A DNA stretch of 64,000 nt from assembly GCA_004794655.1 (NCBI GenBank), contig SMMW01000085.1, positions 682,001 to 746,000 of the forward strand, written 5' to 3'. The position numbers were made by a program, and so were the translations under genes. Numbering within the stretch: the first letter of the stretch is position 1; every line of letters starts with the position of its first letter. This DNA comes from Marisa cornuarietis (lineage: Eukaryota; Mollusca; Gastropoda; Architaenioglossa; Ampullariidae). The notes below the pieces were generated by a model. It did no database searches. It was not told the origin of the DNA and worked only from the letters and a program-made list of their open reading frames with translations. Positions 37,740 through 49,835 of this stretch are shown here, in pieces.

Positions 37740-40060
37740 ACGACAGAAAGTAGTGCATGTTTTACATATTACAGGTATGCAGAGGTTGACTGTTGCCTTG
37801 AACTATTGGTGCTAATTAGTAACACAAACACATACACAGCCCTTTTCACTTTCAACACACACACACACACACGCACGCACGCACGCACACACACATGCTG
37901 ACTACACGCACACGCTTCTGTGAGCCACACATCACAAACGCAAATATATGCGGGGTCTTAGGATGCAGTCCGCGCATGCGTAGAGCTACACGAACGACGT
38001 CTTCAAAAAAAGTTTATTTCATTCACGAACCCAGCAAAATTAAAGAAACCCACAAGCATTGCAAATACTACGCCATCGCTCAAGAGAAAGCAGTCGTCTC
38101 ACTGTTTATCATGTGCTCTACTCACCCACATGATCTGAAATACGGCGCATTACTTCCAGTATGGCTTCCAACAGGAGTCAACGCTTAGAAACCTGCTAAA
38201 AGTTTTATCGACGTTATAAAAAAAAGCTAAATTTTTTAGGGGTTGTTTTGATTCTTATAATAAGATAAACATAATACAATAATAATACTAATACATGTAA
38301 TAATAAATCGAAGATTTATTGGTGTCAATAATCAATGAAACACTTTTTTTCAATTGAAGTATTTACAATTTTGTCTTCGACGTAATGCTGTATCCAAATG
38401 GACATTGAGTTTGTAAATTGCTGAGTGCGTTATTTTAATAAATGCAGAAAATATTAAAAATATAAACATCATGTTCAGAATCTAACGCATTCATAGACAA
38501 AGGCCGCAAGGGTTTTCTACGTTTTGCTTTTGGTCGCCTCACTCAGATACTCATCCGCTGTTCATATTAAAACAATGTGGCACTTCTTTGTGTCCTTTGG
38601 AGGAGGAAATTTACTGGGGGTTTGCACTGGACGTGAAAATCAATCATTAAACAGCATGCTCCACAAAAAAAATATCATCAAAAAAGAGAGGTATATATAT
38701 ATATATATATGACATATTTCAAATATAGATCTATTTGGTATGAACTGGAATGCCATGTGATCTTTACAAACAAGTGCAAGCCAACGACAGGTACAAGGAA
38801 TTAGGGAATGAAAGCACTTTTTCTGTCTACAACAAATCAACAGTCCACAGTGAGTGAACCTCTATATTATAATGCTACTTCAAATTTCAGGGTAGCAAAG
38901 AGTCCACTCTGAGTGAGTGAATGACTGTGAAAAAACGAGTGTGAACACGTGATAGATACTTCTTTTCACTGGTGAGAAGAAATTACACGAGGATGTCTAC
39001 ATATCCGGTTATATTTCTTGCGTGGAACAGTATGTCCACATACTGAGAAACTGCTGACACGGTTGTAAAAACTGAACTAACACCGGGCCCACCATGTGTT
39101 TGGTGACACGGACATCGATAATGACTACATTATGAGCTGGTTCGGAAGTTCGGGTAAGGTTAGCATCTTGAGCAGTTACACATCCAAACGATGAAATTCT
39201 TGAAAACTAACGACGTTGTTAGAGTGAAGTTCAACTCCTCTGGAGACACGCATGAACATGTTTGTAGTTTGGCCTTGCTTTTAAATGAAACTAGAAAAAG
39301 AACAGTAAGCTCATGAGCTGCGAATGAACAGAATTCCCAAAGATTCCAAGAGAAGAAGTTGGTCAGAGGGTTCAGCGACCCCTTTCCTTTGTATCCTCAT
39401 TTTTTCTGCAGTTTCACAAGAACACCGCACTCAGGCCTGATCCAGGAAGAGTTTCTCCCCACGAAATCTCTCTCTTTCATGTGAGCTTCTGGTTACAAGG
39501 CTGCACAAGTTGTTTTCCACAACCGGTCAGACGCTACAAGCTTTGACTGAAGCTACATTCAGTGGGCAAAAAGAGGTTTTGGCTTGTTTTCGAACTTTTG
39601 ATGATAAACATTATCCTCACCTGAAATAGACAGGTGGACAGTCATATCCCCCTTTTCTGACACTACTTAACGATCACAAAACATAAACGATCGGTACATC
39701 ATTTTCCTTTTGTGAAAACTATTTGTTGATCTGCGTCCGGGTGCACAGTCGTGCTGGGATCACGAGTTCTAAGGTGAGCTTTGAGGCACACATGTAGGAC
39801 TGACAGATATTTCAAGAGTAAATATATTTGTTGTGCACATTACTGAACGCTACTGAATTCTCCAAGCTGTAACTTTTTTTTGTCATATTCTTCGGTGGTC
39901 TGACTTTTGCAGAGCGAAAACCGCCTTTCTTAAAGATAATTTAAATCAAGAATGACAGCCTTGGAAAAGGTTTCGTGAGATATTATGTCTCCGACCCCCT
40001 TACTGCACAATGACAGCATTGGCATCTGTCTGTCAGAGGCTGCGTCAAGATTTTAAACCA
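37740..40060. other. Non-coding sequence between the terminal exon and the minus-strand gene
   Basis: It has short CA/CACG runs at about 37855-37893 and a TA run near 38692-38711. AATAAA at about 38437 could serve the exon at 37622. I see no further gene. Confidence 0.5.
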
Positions 40061-40065
40061 TCTGA

Positions 40066-40071
40066 TTTATT
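40066..40071 (-). terminator. Poly(A) signal AATAAA for the minus-strand membrane-protein gene
   Basis: On the minus strand AATAAA lies about 230 bp after the stop codon at 40299, a plausible 3' UTR length. Confidence 0.5.
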
Positions 40072-40298
40072 TTTGCTTTGGTTAGTCCATTGTTCAATTT
40101 TGTCTTTTGGCCTTAACACACCTCTTCACTGTCTTTAAAATTCATGATGAAACTACTAAATATAATTTACAAAATGGGGGAAAAGCACTGGGATTTAAGA
40201 TGGCGTATCTTGCTATCGGAAGCTTCTGGACACGACCACAGGGGTAAATGCAAGCAAGATTATTTTCTGACCATCACTTGTCTTTACATGATCAAACC

Positions 40299-41420
40299 TC
40301 AGATAAAGAAGGTCGAATGTCGTCTGCTGGCGAAGTGATTGAGAATTTCCTGGTCGGTGATCAGCGAGCTGCGAGTCTGTCCCGCGCTGTGACTGGACCA
40401 CTTCTTGGAGGAGCGACCGCTGTGCTTTCGAAACCCTCCCCTGCTTCGCCCCCGTGTCCTCCCCGCCAGAGTCCGCCCCACACCCCCCGGTTTGCGGCCG
40501 GCGTATACATCATCGGAGCCAAGCTCATCCTGCTCGTGCAGGCTGTCCAGTTCATCCAGCACGTGCTGGCGTAGTGACGGGGGCTCCTCTGCGCCGCTGT
40601 CGCTGCCGGAATCAAAGTGGTGCGTGCCGCACCGTGCGTAGGCAGTGGGAGGGCGACACTGTGAGCAGTTCATTTCGGAGTTGGCCTCGGCGGCCATGCG
40701 GATGGCCAGTTTCTGGGCCCTGCGATCTAGCTGCCGCGTGTGCCACAAGTAGGAGAGGCAGAAGAAGACGAGGATGCTGACGGCAACGGCTGAGCTGGCT
40801 ATCACGAGTGCCATCGGGAACTCCCGCTCCACGTGCTCCGTGCGGGAGGTGAAGTGCCGTTCGACACCCGTACTTCGGTTGTCTTCTTTGCTGGCGTCTC
40901 CGTTTGCGACCACGTTTCGGCTGCTGCTGACGATGTCACTAGTCGTGACAATTTCTCTATTGCTGGTGCCGTTGAGGCTGTTGTTGTAGGATTTGATGTC
41001 GTCATTCCAGGTATACGTTTCCCTCTGGACCAGGTTCGTCCCGTTGACGTCAGGCGCGCGAGTCTTGTGCAGCACACCACGGGGCCTTGTTTTGGACGTA
41101 AACCCGGACGACATGGACTTCAATGACGACGGGACAGAAGAAGACGGAGCCGAGTGGTTGACGCTGTCGCTATAATTGCCAGAGCTGACCTCGCCGCTGA
41201 CCAGAGGCGCCATCTCGTTGACGTAGGCGACGAGCACGAGATCCAGCAGGAGCCCGACGAGAAGAACGCGACCTGGCAAGATCAGCACTGCGCAGACGCG
41301 CCGCCAGCATGGAAAGAGGCACATTGGCGGGATGATGTCAGCAAGTGGCTGGGAGGAAAGCAAGCACAGCGCGGACACTAGACGGCCGTCAATGCACGTA
41401 CGCACTGCTCGCACGGTCAT
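40299..41420 (-). CDS. Intronless single-pass membrane protein of unknown function, 373 residues
   Basis: One uninterrupted frame lies in GC-rich DNA that contrasts with its AT-rich surroundings. Order of parts: a hydrophobic segment at about 42-67 (VCAVLILPGRVLLVGLLLDL), probably a signal peptide if translation starts at Met33 (41324) rather than Met1. Next is a Ser/Thr-rich ectodomain with six N-glycosylation sequons (N82, N88, N126, N146, N150, N181). Then comes a clear transmembrane helix at about 201-226 (FPMALVIASSAVAVSILVFF). The roughly 147-residue cytoplasmic tail carries HTRQLDRRAQKLAIRM, an acidic patch (LDELDSLHEQDELGSDD) and a basic RG-rich stretch (GRTRGRSRGGFRK). It ends HSTFFI, which fits a class II PDZ-binding pattern. 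This suggests a type I surface receptor or adhesion-like protein (inference). No known domain is recognised. Upstream exons are possible. Confidence 0.68.
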   Translation of the reverse strand: MTVRAVRTCIDGRLVSALCLLSSQPLADIIPPMCLFPCWRRVCAVLILPGRVLLVGLLLDLVLVAYVNEMAPLVSGEVSSGNYSDSVNHSAPSSSVPSSLKSMSSGFTSKTRPRGVLHKTRAPDVNGTNLVQRETYTWNDDIKSYNNSLNGTSNREIVTTSDIVSSSRNVVANGDASKEDNRSTGVERHFTSRTEHVEREFPMALVIASSAVAVSILVFFCLSYLWHTRQLDRRAQKLAIRMAAEANSEMNCSQCRPPTAYARCGTHHFDSGSDSGAEEPPSLRQHVLDELDSLHEQDELGSDDVYAGRKPGGVGRTLAGRTRGRSRGGFRKHSGRSSKKWSSHSAGQTRSSLITDQEILNHFASRRHSTFFI

Positions 41421-41479
41421 CGGGGGATCTGGTCACGTGATAGGGAGCTTAAGCAAGCGGCAGAGCTTGTCGGATGTTT

Positions 41480-42600
41480 ATTTTGAAGCAAAGTTTTAAG
41501 CACACCTCAAGCCTTTAACAATGAATTTCACCAAGAAACAAAGTTGAATGATCTTAGCTCCCGCTGTTAGCGAGTCTGTTATCGTGGCTTAGAATCCAAA
41601 GATGCTGTGCGTCTGTTTGTATTTCACGTAACATACGCTCCAATGATTTTTCAAATGTTATTCGTCTCGTGTCTTTTGCTATTTGCTGAGAAGGGCAAAG
41701 TTGTTACACGCTGAGTTTCACATTAGAGGTTCACATTGAAAAGACTCACATAAGACAGATTCACAGTACAGTAGGTTCTTCAGTGAAGCACACATGTAAT
41801 TGGTGACGTGTACACATGCCAGCGGTCTTTCTTTCAATTTGCCCCTAATCTGAGTCCCGTGTGGACCTACAGGGAGGACCTCGAGAAGGCTGGCCCTGTG
41901 ACGGAACGCTGGAAGCGTCTGTTTAAATCAGCGCATGCCTGGTGACTACTTCCACAAGACGCAGGAAGCACACCCTCCAGCAGGTCGCCCACGAACATCT
42001 TGTCATCGCTTTAAAGTTGGCTGGGCGAACGGTGAGCGGGGGTCCCTCCACTGATCTCATTCTGAAGCTGCGACAGAGACCCGGGGAACACGTGCTGGCT
42101 CTTAAAACCGCCGGCTGCTGAGAGGGAACGTAAGATTCGTGGGTCCATCTGTATGCGACTTGATTGCCTCCCGAGATAATTGTCTCCTCGACTGCGTTAG
42201 AAACATCAGACGGTTCTGTTGCAGAAGACATACGTCCATAAAACTTTAAATTACTTTCTTTGATTTTGGATGACGAAAAGATATCTTGCGCTGATCGACT
42301 TCACTGTTTATAATTCCTTTAAGATTGATCTTCCAGGCAGAGTACTACAGAAGCCCCCCAGTGGAGACAGGAGCAGCGCCATCTAGTCTCACTCTATGAG
42401 GGTGAAGAAAATCGAAGAGCTGATTGTTGATGCTGGTCTGGTCATTGCATCAATACGTGATCGATCGCGCGCTTCCGGTGACACAGGAAACTTAGGGATT
42501 TATGGCCCTTGACAAACAAGTCGTTTGCTGCCCATCGCCGATGACGCAGGTTGCTGCGATGTTAACGACAGAGGTCCATTTTTTTTTAATCTCCCCCCTC
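41480..42600. other. Sequence upstream of the minus-strand gene
   Basis: It probably includes the promoter or 5' exons of the minus-strand gene, but I can place no specific site. A minus-strand frame at 41923-42231 has no recognisable domain. The 38-bp word at 41851-41888 recurs at 45230. Confidence 0.4.
41851..41888 (+). repeat. Dispersed 38-bp repeat, copy 1
   Basis: TGAGTCCCGTGTGGACCTAC and the next 18 bases match 45230-45267 with two differences. The surrounding sequence is unrelated. Confidence 0.85.
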
Positions 42601-42608
42601 CCTTGCAG

Positions 42609-42797
42609 CTGCAAGATGACGGGCACTGCAGCAGTGATAGAAGGAGGGAGGCCCTGGGTTGGAAAAACTGGGGCTTAGAAGTGAATGAGATTAGCTCCGG
42701 CCAGGAGATCCTCAAGATGGTTCTTCTGGAAAAGACGAAAACAGAAATCGTGATTACGTCAGCAAGAAAACGTAAGACTGGGGCATCGATCACGTGA
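42609..42797 (+). CDS. Weak candidate terminal exon
   Basis: A strong pyrimidine tract ending in ccctcccttgcag precedes a frame beginning LQDDGHCSSDRRREALGW and ending at a TGA at 42795-42797. No domain is recognised and no partner exon is identified. The acceptor is the main reason to list it. Confidence 0.2.
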   Translation: MQDDGHCSSDRRREALGWKNWGLEVNEISSGQEILKMVLLEKTKTEIVITSARKRKTGASIT

Positions 42798-42799
42798 CA

Positions 42800-42885
42800 G
42801 CTGCGTGGGACGCAGATTCTGGGACACCTAGGGAAACACGAGTCCAGCTACATGCAGAGATTTATTGCCAAGCATCCAAACCGAG

Positions 42886-42955
<70 letters not shown>

Positions 42956-44975
42956 AAATGATATGTGTCAAGACAAAAGAAGATAAAAATAAAGGATAAT
43001 AAGGAGGACAATTAATGTCACTGTACATTGTTTCTGCATTAAATGAGTGATTACCACATATTCTTTTGTAAACAACATGCATTATCTGTGAATGAGAGAG
43101 AGAGAGAAGAGGAGAGAGAAGAGGAGAGAAGCAAGGCAAGATAATGATATCTATATAAACGAAGGAATGAAACGATGCATTAGAGGGAGTTAATGTTAGG
43201 TGCTTGTGATGTGTACAAACAATACATGCGTTTTTCAAACAGACAGCAAAACTTTAAACAATGTTGATCTGCACCCCTTAGCAAATTATTCCGTTACCGC
43301 TGTGATTAAGTTTGATATTTTATTTTAAAAATCTTGGGGTTTTAAGGGCTTGACTTCTGAACCGAACTGTGGCGCTGGCCCACATCTTTGTTGTAACCCA
43401 CATTTGAGTAACAACCGAGGACTACTTCACACAGCCTCCTGCCTCTAGAGGTGGAAGAGGGAGCTGCAACAGACTAAGTTGTTGGGGTAGACGCACTGCT
43501 TTCTGTTTCTTGCCTGCAGATTCCACTACATTCTTGCTTTGTTATTCCCCGCGCTGATGTGATACGTGTATAGAGGGCGCTTCCGTTGAGACTGGTTTTG
43601 TGGGGCAGTTGATTGCCTCCTGCCTTAGATAACTCTTTCCTGTTGAGGCTGGAAATCGAATGGCGAATGAGCATCTCTAAAAATCTAATCTTCCAATGAA
43701 GACCGTTAATATGCCAGCAGCATCTATTTGCGGGCGCACCAGCAGCCCCGGTAACAAACGCATTCTTCCTGTCGGACTCAAACCTGCCTCCCCATCTTTA
43801 TCTTCCATTACAGCTTCGGGTGTAAACCATGAACTAGGTTCACCCCACCTCCGCAAAAGCTACAGTAACAGTGGGTAAAGAGCCCACGAAGACGTCTATA
43901 GCTTCTGAATTTAATCTGTGAGGCCAAGAATAGGAAGATAAAGATTCCGAGGAATCTATTAAGCCTCTGCTGGGAGTTTGGCGAATGAAGAGAGGCTAAC
44001 GCAAAACAAGCACTAGATGCACGCAAGTGGGTGAAAAAAAACCCTCAAGATCACGATGCTATCAAACTTTGGCCAAACTCTAAGGAGAAGCAAAATTATT
44101 TTATGCAAAGTGATTGAAGAGGCATCGTATTATTGATGTTTACCTTTCTTCTCAGTCACTTTGTTAAAAACAATCAGCTGTTGATGATGTGTGATAGCAA
44201 TTACAGGTACCTTTACTAGTGCAAACAAGTCTGTTAGCACAGAATGGAAAAATACGACATTAAATATTAATGTGTTTATTTTGGAAAAAATTGATTGCTT
44301 GTTTTTTGCATTTCAGATTTTCTGTGGACAATATGTCTGTGGAACCCGGGTCTTCGGCAAAATCCCCCTTCGAAATCACATCATGAAAGCAAAACAAAGC
44401 AAGTCGTCCGAACTGACATAATGAGTGTTTGGGGTGGCGGGGGGTGGGGAATTTACTGACCACGATTTTTTGTAACACAATCAGAACATCCATTTCTTGC
44501 CCATTCTCCAACATAACCACAAAGATTCGCACTTCTAGACACTAACTCGCCATGACAGAAGACGATGACATAGGTTTTCTATGCAGGCATGTCTAGATAA
44601 GAAAACACGAGATCACACAGGCATCGTGCATGCCTTAAACCTACATTCATGTCCGATTCCTTTATATTTAATATATACCCTTGGAACACGCCACAAAAAC
44701 ACTCACATTATTTATGTACTAAATATTTCGGGGATGTATAGATAGCGCACAAGTGTAGATTGTGTTCAAACCCGTGAAGCGCCATGTCACGACTTTCTTG
44801 TTGATGTTGTCAGCGAAAAGTAAAAAGAAAAAAAAATCTTTTTCGTCACGCTGTTGGTGGTGAGGGTAGTTGTAAAAATAATAAAAATACATGCATGTGT
44901 ATGCCTGTCTGTGTGTGTGTTTATTTTCTTTACTTTTCCCTCTCTCTTTCAAAGCTATTTAAAAGTACCCTTGCA

Positions 44976-44978
<3 letters not shown>
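42800..44978. other. Non-coding stretch
   Basis: It carries the (GT)n array at 42888-42952 and a (GA)n-rich patch at 43095-43128. Nothing codes convincingly. A frame at 43474-43674 on the minus strand is of unknown meaning. Confidence 0.45.
42888..42952. repeat. (GT)n microsatellite
   Basis: About 32 uninterrupted GT units. Confidence 0.95.
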
Positions 44979-45019
<41 letters not shown>

Positions 45020-45182
45020 TCTGTGGTTGGTTTTGTGTATGTGTGTGTGTTGTGTATGTTTTTGTGTGTATGTGTGTGTTTTTTCTGTTTTTTTGTGTAT
45101 GTGTGTGCACTTGTGTGTTTCGTGTGGATGTGTATGTGTTTTGTGCGCGTGGCTGTGTTTTGTGGTTATGTTTTTGTGTGTG

Positions 45183-45230
<48 letters not shown>

Positions 45231-45281
45231 GAGTCTCGTGTGGACCTACAGGAAGGACCTCGAGAAGTCTTTTGTATGTGC

Positions 45282-45329
<48 letters not shown>

Positions 45330-45363
45330 AGTGTGTGTGTGTGTGTGTTTTGTGGGTGTGTGC

Positions 45364-45400
<37 letters not shown>
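44979..45400 (+). repeat. 420-bp TG-rich block with several (GT)n arrays
   Basis: Pure GT runs at about 44979-45016, 45186-45228, 45284-45340 and 45366-45399 are joined by TG-rich degenerate sequence. The block encloses the unique 38-bp word at 45230-45267. The CVCV frames of up to 172 residues are artefacts. Confidence 0.9.
45230..45267 (+). repeat. Dispersed 38-bp repeat, copy 2
   Basis: TGAGTCTCGTGTGGACCTAC and the next 18 bases are the second copy of the word at 41851-41888. This copy sits between two GT arrays. Confidence 0.85.
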
Positions 45401-45401
<1 letters not shown>

Positions 45402-47378
45402 AATTTAGGCTAGTGCATACATGCACGCGGGCGCGTGTGAACATAGTTCTGTAGGTGTTTACTGGCGAGCCCATTACGTGCTATCCGACTGCAGTTAACA
45501 TGTGCGTGCAGAGCGACACGCTCCATTTAACAGATGGTAATGGAACGGCCAAAGGAACTACTTCACAGATAAATCCAAGACTAAGCCTATAAGGTCGACT
45601 GATAGTCACGCATGGTTAGGAAGTGATGTAGTAATCAGGCGAAGAAGATTAAGCGTGGCGTGTTTAAAGACCTACCTGAGTGCAACATTTCTTTATTGAA
45701 TGACTGCCTTAGGTTCAGTGTATTCCTGTTAATACTCATGATGTGTGCGAATAGCAGTATGCAAACTACAAAAATACACAGAAAGAGGTCAATCCATGTG
45801 GTCATGCCTGATTCAATTTTCTCTCAGTTCTCCCATTGGCTGTAAGCTTGAAGTACACGTGTCCGGTGTGATTGATTTGACTTTTTTCCATGTTGGTCAA
45901 TCTCGGAAGGCTTGTGTTTTGTAAAAGGAATGTAGTTATTGGTTCTTCAGCGCTAAAGAGCTCTACTCATTCATTTTAACAACAAAAGAAAACACACCCA
46001 TGGATAGGTCTTTAAGTCTGCGATCTCCACCACAGACAGCAGCAGCCTCATCACGCAACTAGGCGTGCTATGCCGGATCCAGGCTCACGTGATCAAGGGC
46101 TCGTGCGTGTGCGCGTGCGTGTTCATAGATCGTGACAGCAACTACGTCCTCGTCCATTCATGCCTGCACGCTCTACAGTTGCACGTATATACCATTATTT
46201 TTGGCAGTCTTTTTTTGAAAAGAGTCCAGGAGCGAACTGTAGCATGGAGAAGAACACAAACAAGTTAGCGAGCGTTGTTATTAATATCGCCGCTTTTCAA
46301 CCAAAGCTAAGGAAACGACGACGACGACGACGACGATGATCATCATCATCAATACGACGATTTTGAGAAGACAACCCGTCAGTCATAAAACTGATGTTAC
46401 ATTACTTGCATCTTCACTTAAAGCTGTCTTATCTTAGAACGTATCCGGAACAAATGCTATATCCCTTCTTGAAATGCACTTAATTTGATGTCAGATTATT
46501 TCTGAGTTGTATTGTTGAAATTGCAGTAAAGCGCTAGGTGCATCTCGTCTTAACAAGTCTTCTCTTTTCTGGAAAGAGTGCGACATTTTGCTAGATGTGG
46601 TTAATTACAGAGAAAACCTCGAGGTTCGAGTAGTAGCTACTAGTCTAGCCTTTCTCATATATAGTCCTCGCTTCATTTTAATGCAATAAAAAGTACTTGC
46701 AGCACAGATATAGGTACAATATGTGTAGGGAGTCATGCTGTATAGTCCTTCAACGTCCCTTTGGATCTGACAATTGATTAAAGTTTCGGAAACGAAGCAT
46801 TATCTGTTTCCTCCTGGTGTGGTCTTCAGGTAAGTTTTTCCCCTCTCGGCAGATCGTGGTGCTGACAGGTGAGAGACGAATATTGGCTGTTGTCTGAAAG
46901 AAGAGGTCAGTGACCCCCACAACCAGGCCAGGAAAAATTACTCTCTAGTTATTTTTGGTCTGCAATTACCGAAAATACTGCTTGACGAAAGCTCAAGCAC
47001 GTCAGCTGGATAAGCTACAGTGCGCATAGGGCAGGGCAGATGACTGCTCATTCTTCTAACATTTGGACTCAGAGACTGCAGAGTTGCAATAGATAACATG
47101 CAAACTTTCAGGTTATGAATGATTTGTCCCTGGATCAGAATAACTTGAAAGAGAGGGAACTCGAAGAGTTTAACTATGGGAGAAAGTATTCAGTCCTTCT
47201 TTCTTTTCTTTCGTTCGCTCGCACTCTTCATTCTTGTATTCATTACTGAGACACAAATAGAAAAAAAGGTTAGCTTTTTAGAGATTAAGTAAAACGTTTT
47301 GCAACTGCTTCCAGTATCAAAGCTTTGTAGCTGAAAATAGAGTGTAATGGCATTAACAAAGAGAGACAAACAAGAGGA

Positions 47379-47422
<44 letters not shown>

Positions 47423-47600
47423 TAAGTCTTGTATTTGACCTGTCCTGTCTTTACTTGTAGCCTGCTACAACATTTAGGGAGGTAGTGCACGCTGTTTTCA
47501 GCCCTTTAGCATTCAGGTGTGATGATTCTTTATGTGAATATGAATATATATGTATGTGATGATTCTTTATTGAACTGTTTACCTATTCGAGCTTTACTTT
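45401..47600. other. Non-coding stretch
   Basis: A (CGA)n/(ATC)n patch lies at about 46316-46350 and a compound (GT)n(GA)n at 47379-47422. No gene is supported. Confidence 0.5.
47379..47422. repeat. Compound (GT)n(GA)n microsatellite
   Basis: A GT run passes directly into a GA run. Confidence 0.9.
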
Positions 47601-47609
47601 GTTCATGTA

Positions 47610-48235
47610 GAGGTCAGCAGCTTTATATACTTAAGCCCCACCCTCTCCAAAGACGGCAGCTCCACGACAAATATTAGCATCAGGATCGCGACAGCAACAG
47701 CAGCAATGGCTAGGATAAACAGGATCCGGTGCGGCTATAACATCGAAATTACTACAAAGTATAAGAATTTGTAGAAGTCCTTCTTCGTACCGATCCTGCT
47801 TTACGTGGACTTTGCTTGTCAATATGGACAGGAGAATCCAGGCGTTCGAGAACAAGTGCCCTAGGAGGTTGCTCCGGATCTCGTACAGAAAGCAAAAGAC
47901 CAATGACTTTGCACGAAATAAGGTCGCCACACTCGTAGAACACCAGGAACCCGTACTTGCAACAGTCAAGGGCGTAAGCTGGACTGGTTTGGCCATGTGA
48001 CCCGGCACGACACTCTGACAAAGACTGTTTTTCAAGGTACCTTGGAGAGTGGTCGATGAGAGGAAGAACTGGCTTACGAACGTGAAGAAGGGGACTGGTC
48101 GTCCTGTACAGGATCTGCTCACCATCGCACAAGACCGGTGTGATTTGCAGCCCTTGTCAGCTGCTGCGACGATTCATGTGCTTCTCCGAACAACCGGTAA
48201 CAGTCAAGCGACCGACGAATGACTGACTAGACTGA
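47610..48235 (+). pseudogene. Decayed LINE 3' fragment, copy B
   Basis: Pieces in shifting frames read YLSPTLSKDGSSTTNISIRI, then ATATAAMARINRI. The best stretch, at 47812-48000, contains RRIQAFENKCPRRLLRISYR, then KTNDFARNKVATLVEHQEPV. These match the C-terminal region of endonuclease-reverse transcriptase LINE proteins. DLLTIAQDRCD follows near 48110. Same family as 36680-37275. Frameshifts and stops show that it is dead. Confidence 0.78.
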
Positions 48236-48905
48236 ACTCCCGAGAAATCAGTAAAGCAATCCATCATGGCTGGAAGAAGAGTGCGGTGGGGATAATGAGT
48301 GGTGAGTTAACGAAATGTCAGTAGGGATGGTTGTGGTGCCTGTAGTGGTGATTTGTTGGTGATGGTGATGTGATGTGGTATCTGTGGGGAAAAAGTACCA
48401 AATCGTTAATGATAGCAGGCTGATAAAGAGATAAGAGAGTACACGCGGTCTTAAAACAGATCAACAAAATACTTTGGTAAGAGAAGGATAACGCTAAAGA
48501 TAACCAGTATTATATTTCATTAATTGCTTTGTGACAAAAATTGGTTTCAGATGTAGAGATAAAAATGATGCATATAAAGCACAAATCAACTTGATTCTGG
48601 CTTGTATTGGAAAGAGATTGTGTACATGATAATTTTTGTTATTTATTTTTTTATAGCAAACTCAAATTTACTCACGTAAAATTGTTTGTAATGGTACCTT
48701 AGTGGACACTCTCCATTGTCTTTCTCTTTTTTCCCTCTACCTCTTCTCTTATCTTGAATTAAGAATGAAAGGGATGCCAAGTTATGTGAACTGCATTTAC
48801 TGAATGAAGAATATATTTAAAAAAATAAAAAAAAGAGAAAGAAATAGATGAAGAGACGATCCAGTCTACATGCCCTAACAAAGCTTAGGAAAGAGGTGGT
48901 GGTAG
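48236..48905. other. Non-coding AT-rich stretch
   Basis: No gene is seen. It ends in a (GT)n array at 48908-48952. Confidence 0.5.
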
Positions 48906-48906
48906 T

Positions 48907-48907
<1 letters not shown>

Positions 48908-48952
<45 letters not shown>
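48908..48952. repeat. (GT)n microsatellite
   Basis: About 22 uninterrupted GT units. Confidence 0.95.
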
Positions 48953-48955
<3 letters not shown>

Positions 48956-48959
48956 AACT

Positions 48960-49162
48960 ACGAGTACAGAATATGTATTTGGTAGATCTTGAGTTTATCT
49001 CCATCTAAGGATATACACTTTAATACGAGTTCGAGATACCTGTTAGGTAGGTAAGTCTTGAGTTTATCCCCCTTTATTGATAAAAACTGTAATATAAGTA
49101 CGAAATACGTATTTGGGAGGTCTTCGAGTTTACTTCCCTCGAGCAGTATACACTGTAATGCA
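48960..49162. repeat. Three-copy tandem repeat, unit about 66-69 bp
   Basis: Each unit contains a match to gatcttgagtttatctcc and ends near tacactgtaat. The minus-strand frame across it shows the same period at protein level (GDKLK..., about 22 residues). This is likely a by-product of the repeat. Confidence 0.75.
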
Positions 49163-49383
49163 AAAAATACACACTGACATGATGACTTAATGCTACTAGT
49201 GAAGGTGTGCAATATTGAAAGAATTCCCCATAGGTAGAAGGTGTAATGTTCAAAAACAAGTTGCATACAAATTCGAATTTACTTACTATTTCAGTAAATC
49301 TACGAAGAAATACAATATGCAGTTCTACAACCGTGTAAGTATGTAGGTAGGTACCCACCCACACGACTGATCTATTTGCCTAA

Positions 49384-49835
49384 GCGCACGAACACAAACA
49401 GGTTCTTCACACAGAGGATACAACACAGATATTACAAACACAAACAGGTCCTTTACACAAAGTATCACGAACACAAACAGGTCTTTCATACAGAGAACCC
49501 TACACAGATATCACAAACACAAACAGGTCCTTTACACAGAGGACACAACACAGATATCACAAACACAAACAGGTCCTTTACATAGAGGACAAAACACAGA
49601 TATCACAAACACAAACAGGTCCTTTACATAGAGGACAAAACACAGATATCACAAACACAAACAGGTCCTTTACACAGAATATCACAAACACAAACAGGTC
49701 CTTTACACAGAGAACCCTACACAGATATCACAAACACAAACATGTCCTTTACACAGAGGGCACTGCAGAGACATCGCAAACAGGTCCTTTACACAGAATA
49801 TCACAAACACAAACAGGTCCTTCGTACAGAGAAGA
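49384..49835 (+). repeat. Minisatellite, 46-bp unit alternating with a 33-bp short form
   Basis: Units begin acaaacacaaacaggtcctt and continue tacacagaggac with acaacacagatatc. A short form lacks about 13 bp (tacacagaatatc). About ten to eleven units, of which several adjacent ones are nearly identical. Confidence 0.9.

Noticed and set aside
40248..41381. Several plus-strand frames opposite the minus-strand gene
   Set aside because: They are shadows of the GC-rich minus-strand coding sequence.
41923..42231. 102-residue minus-strand frame upstream of the membrane-protein gene
   Set aside because: No domain and no good donor to connect it to the downstream gene. It could be 5' UTR but this is unsupported.
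44854..45413. Frames of 158-172 residues rich in CVCV
   Set aside because: They are translations of (GT)n arrays.
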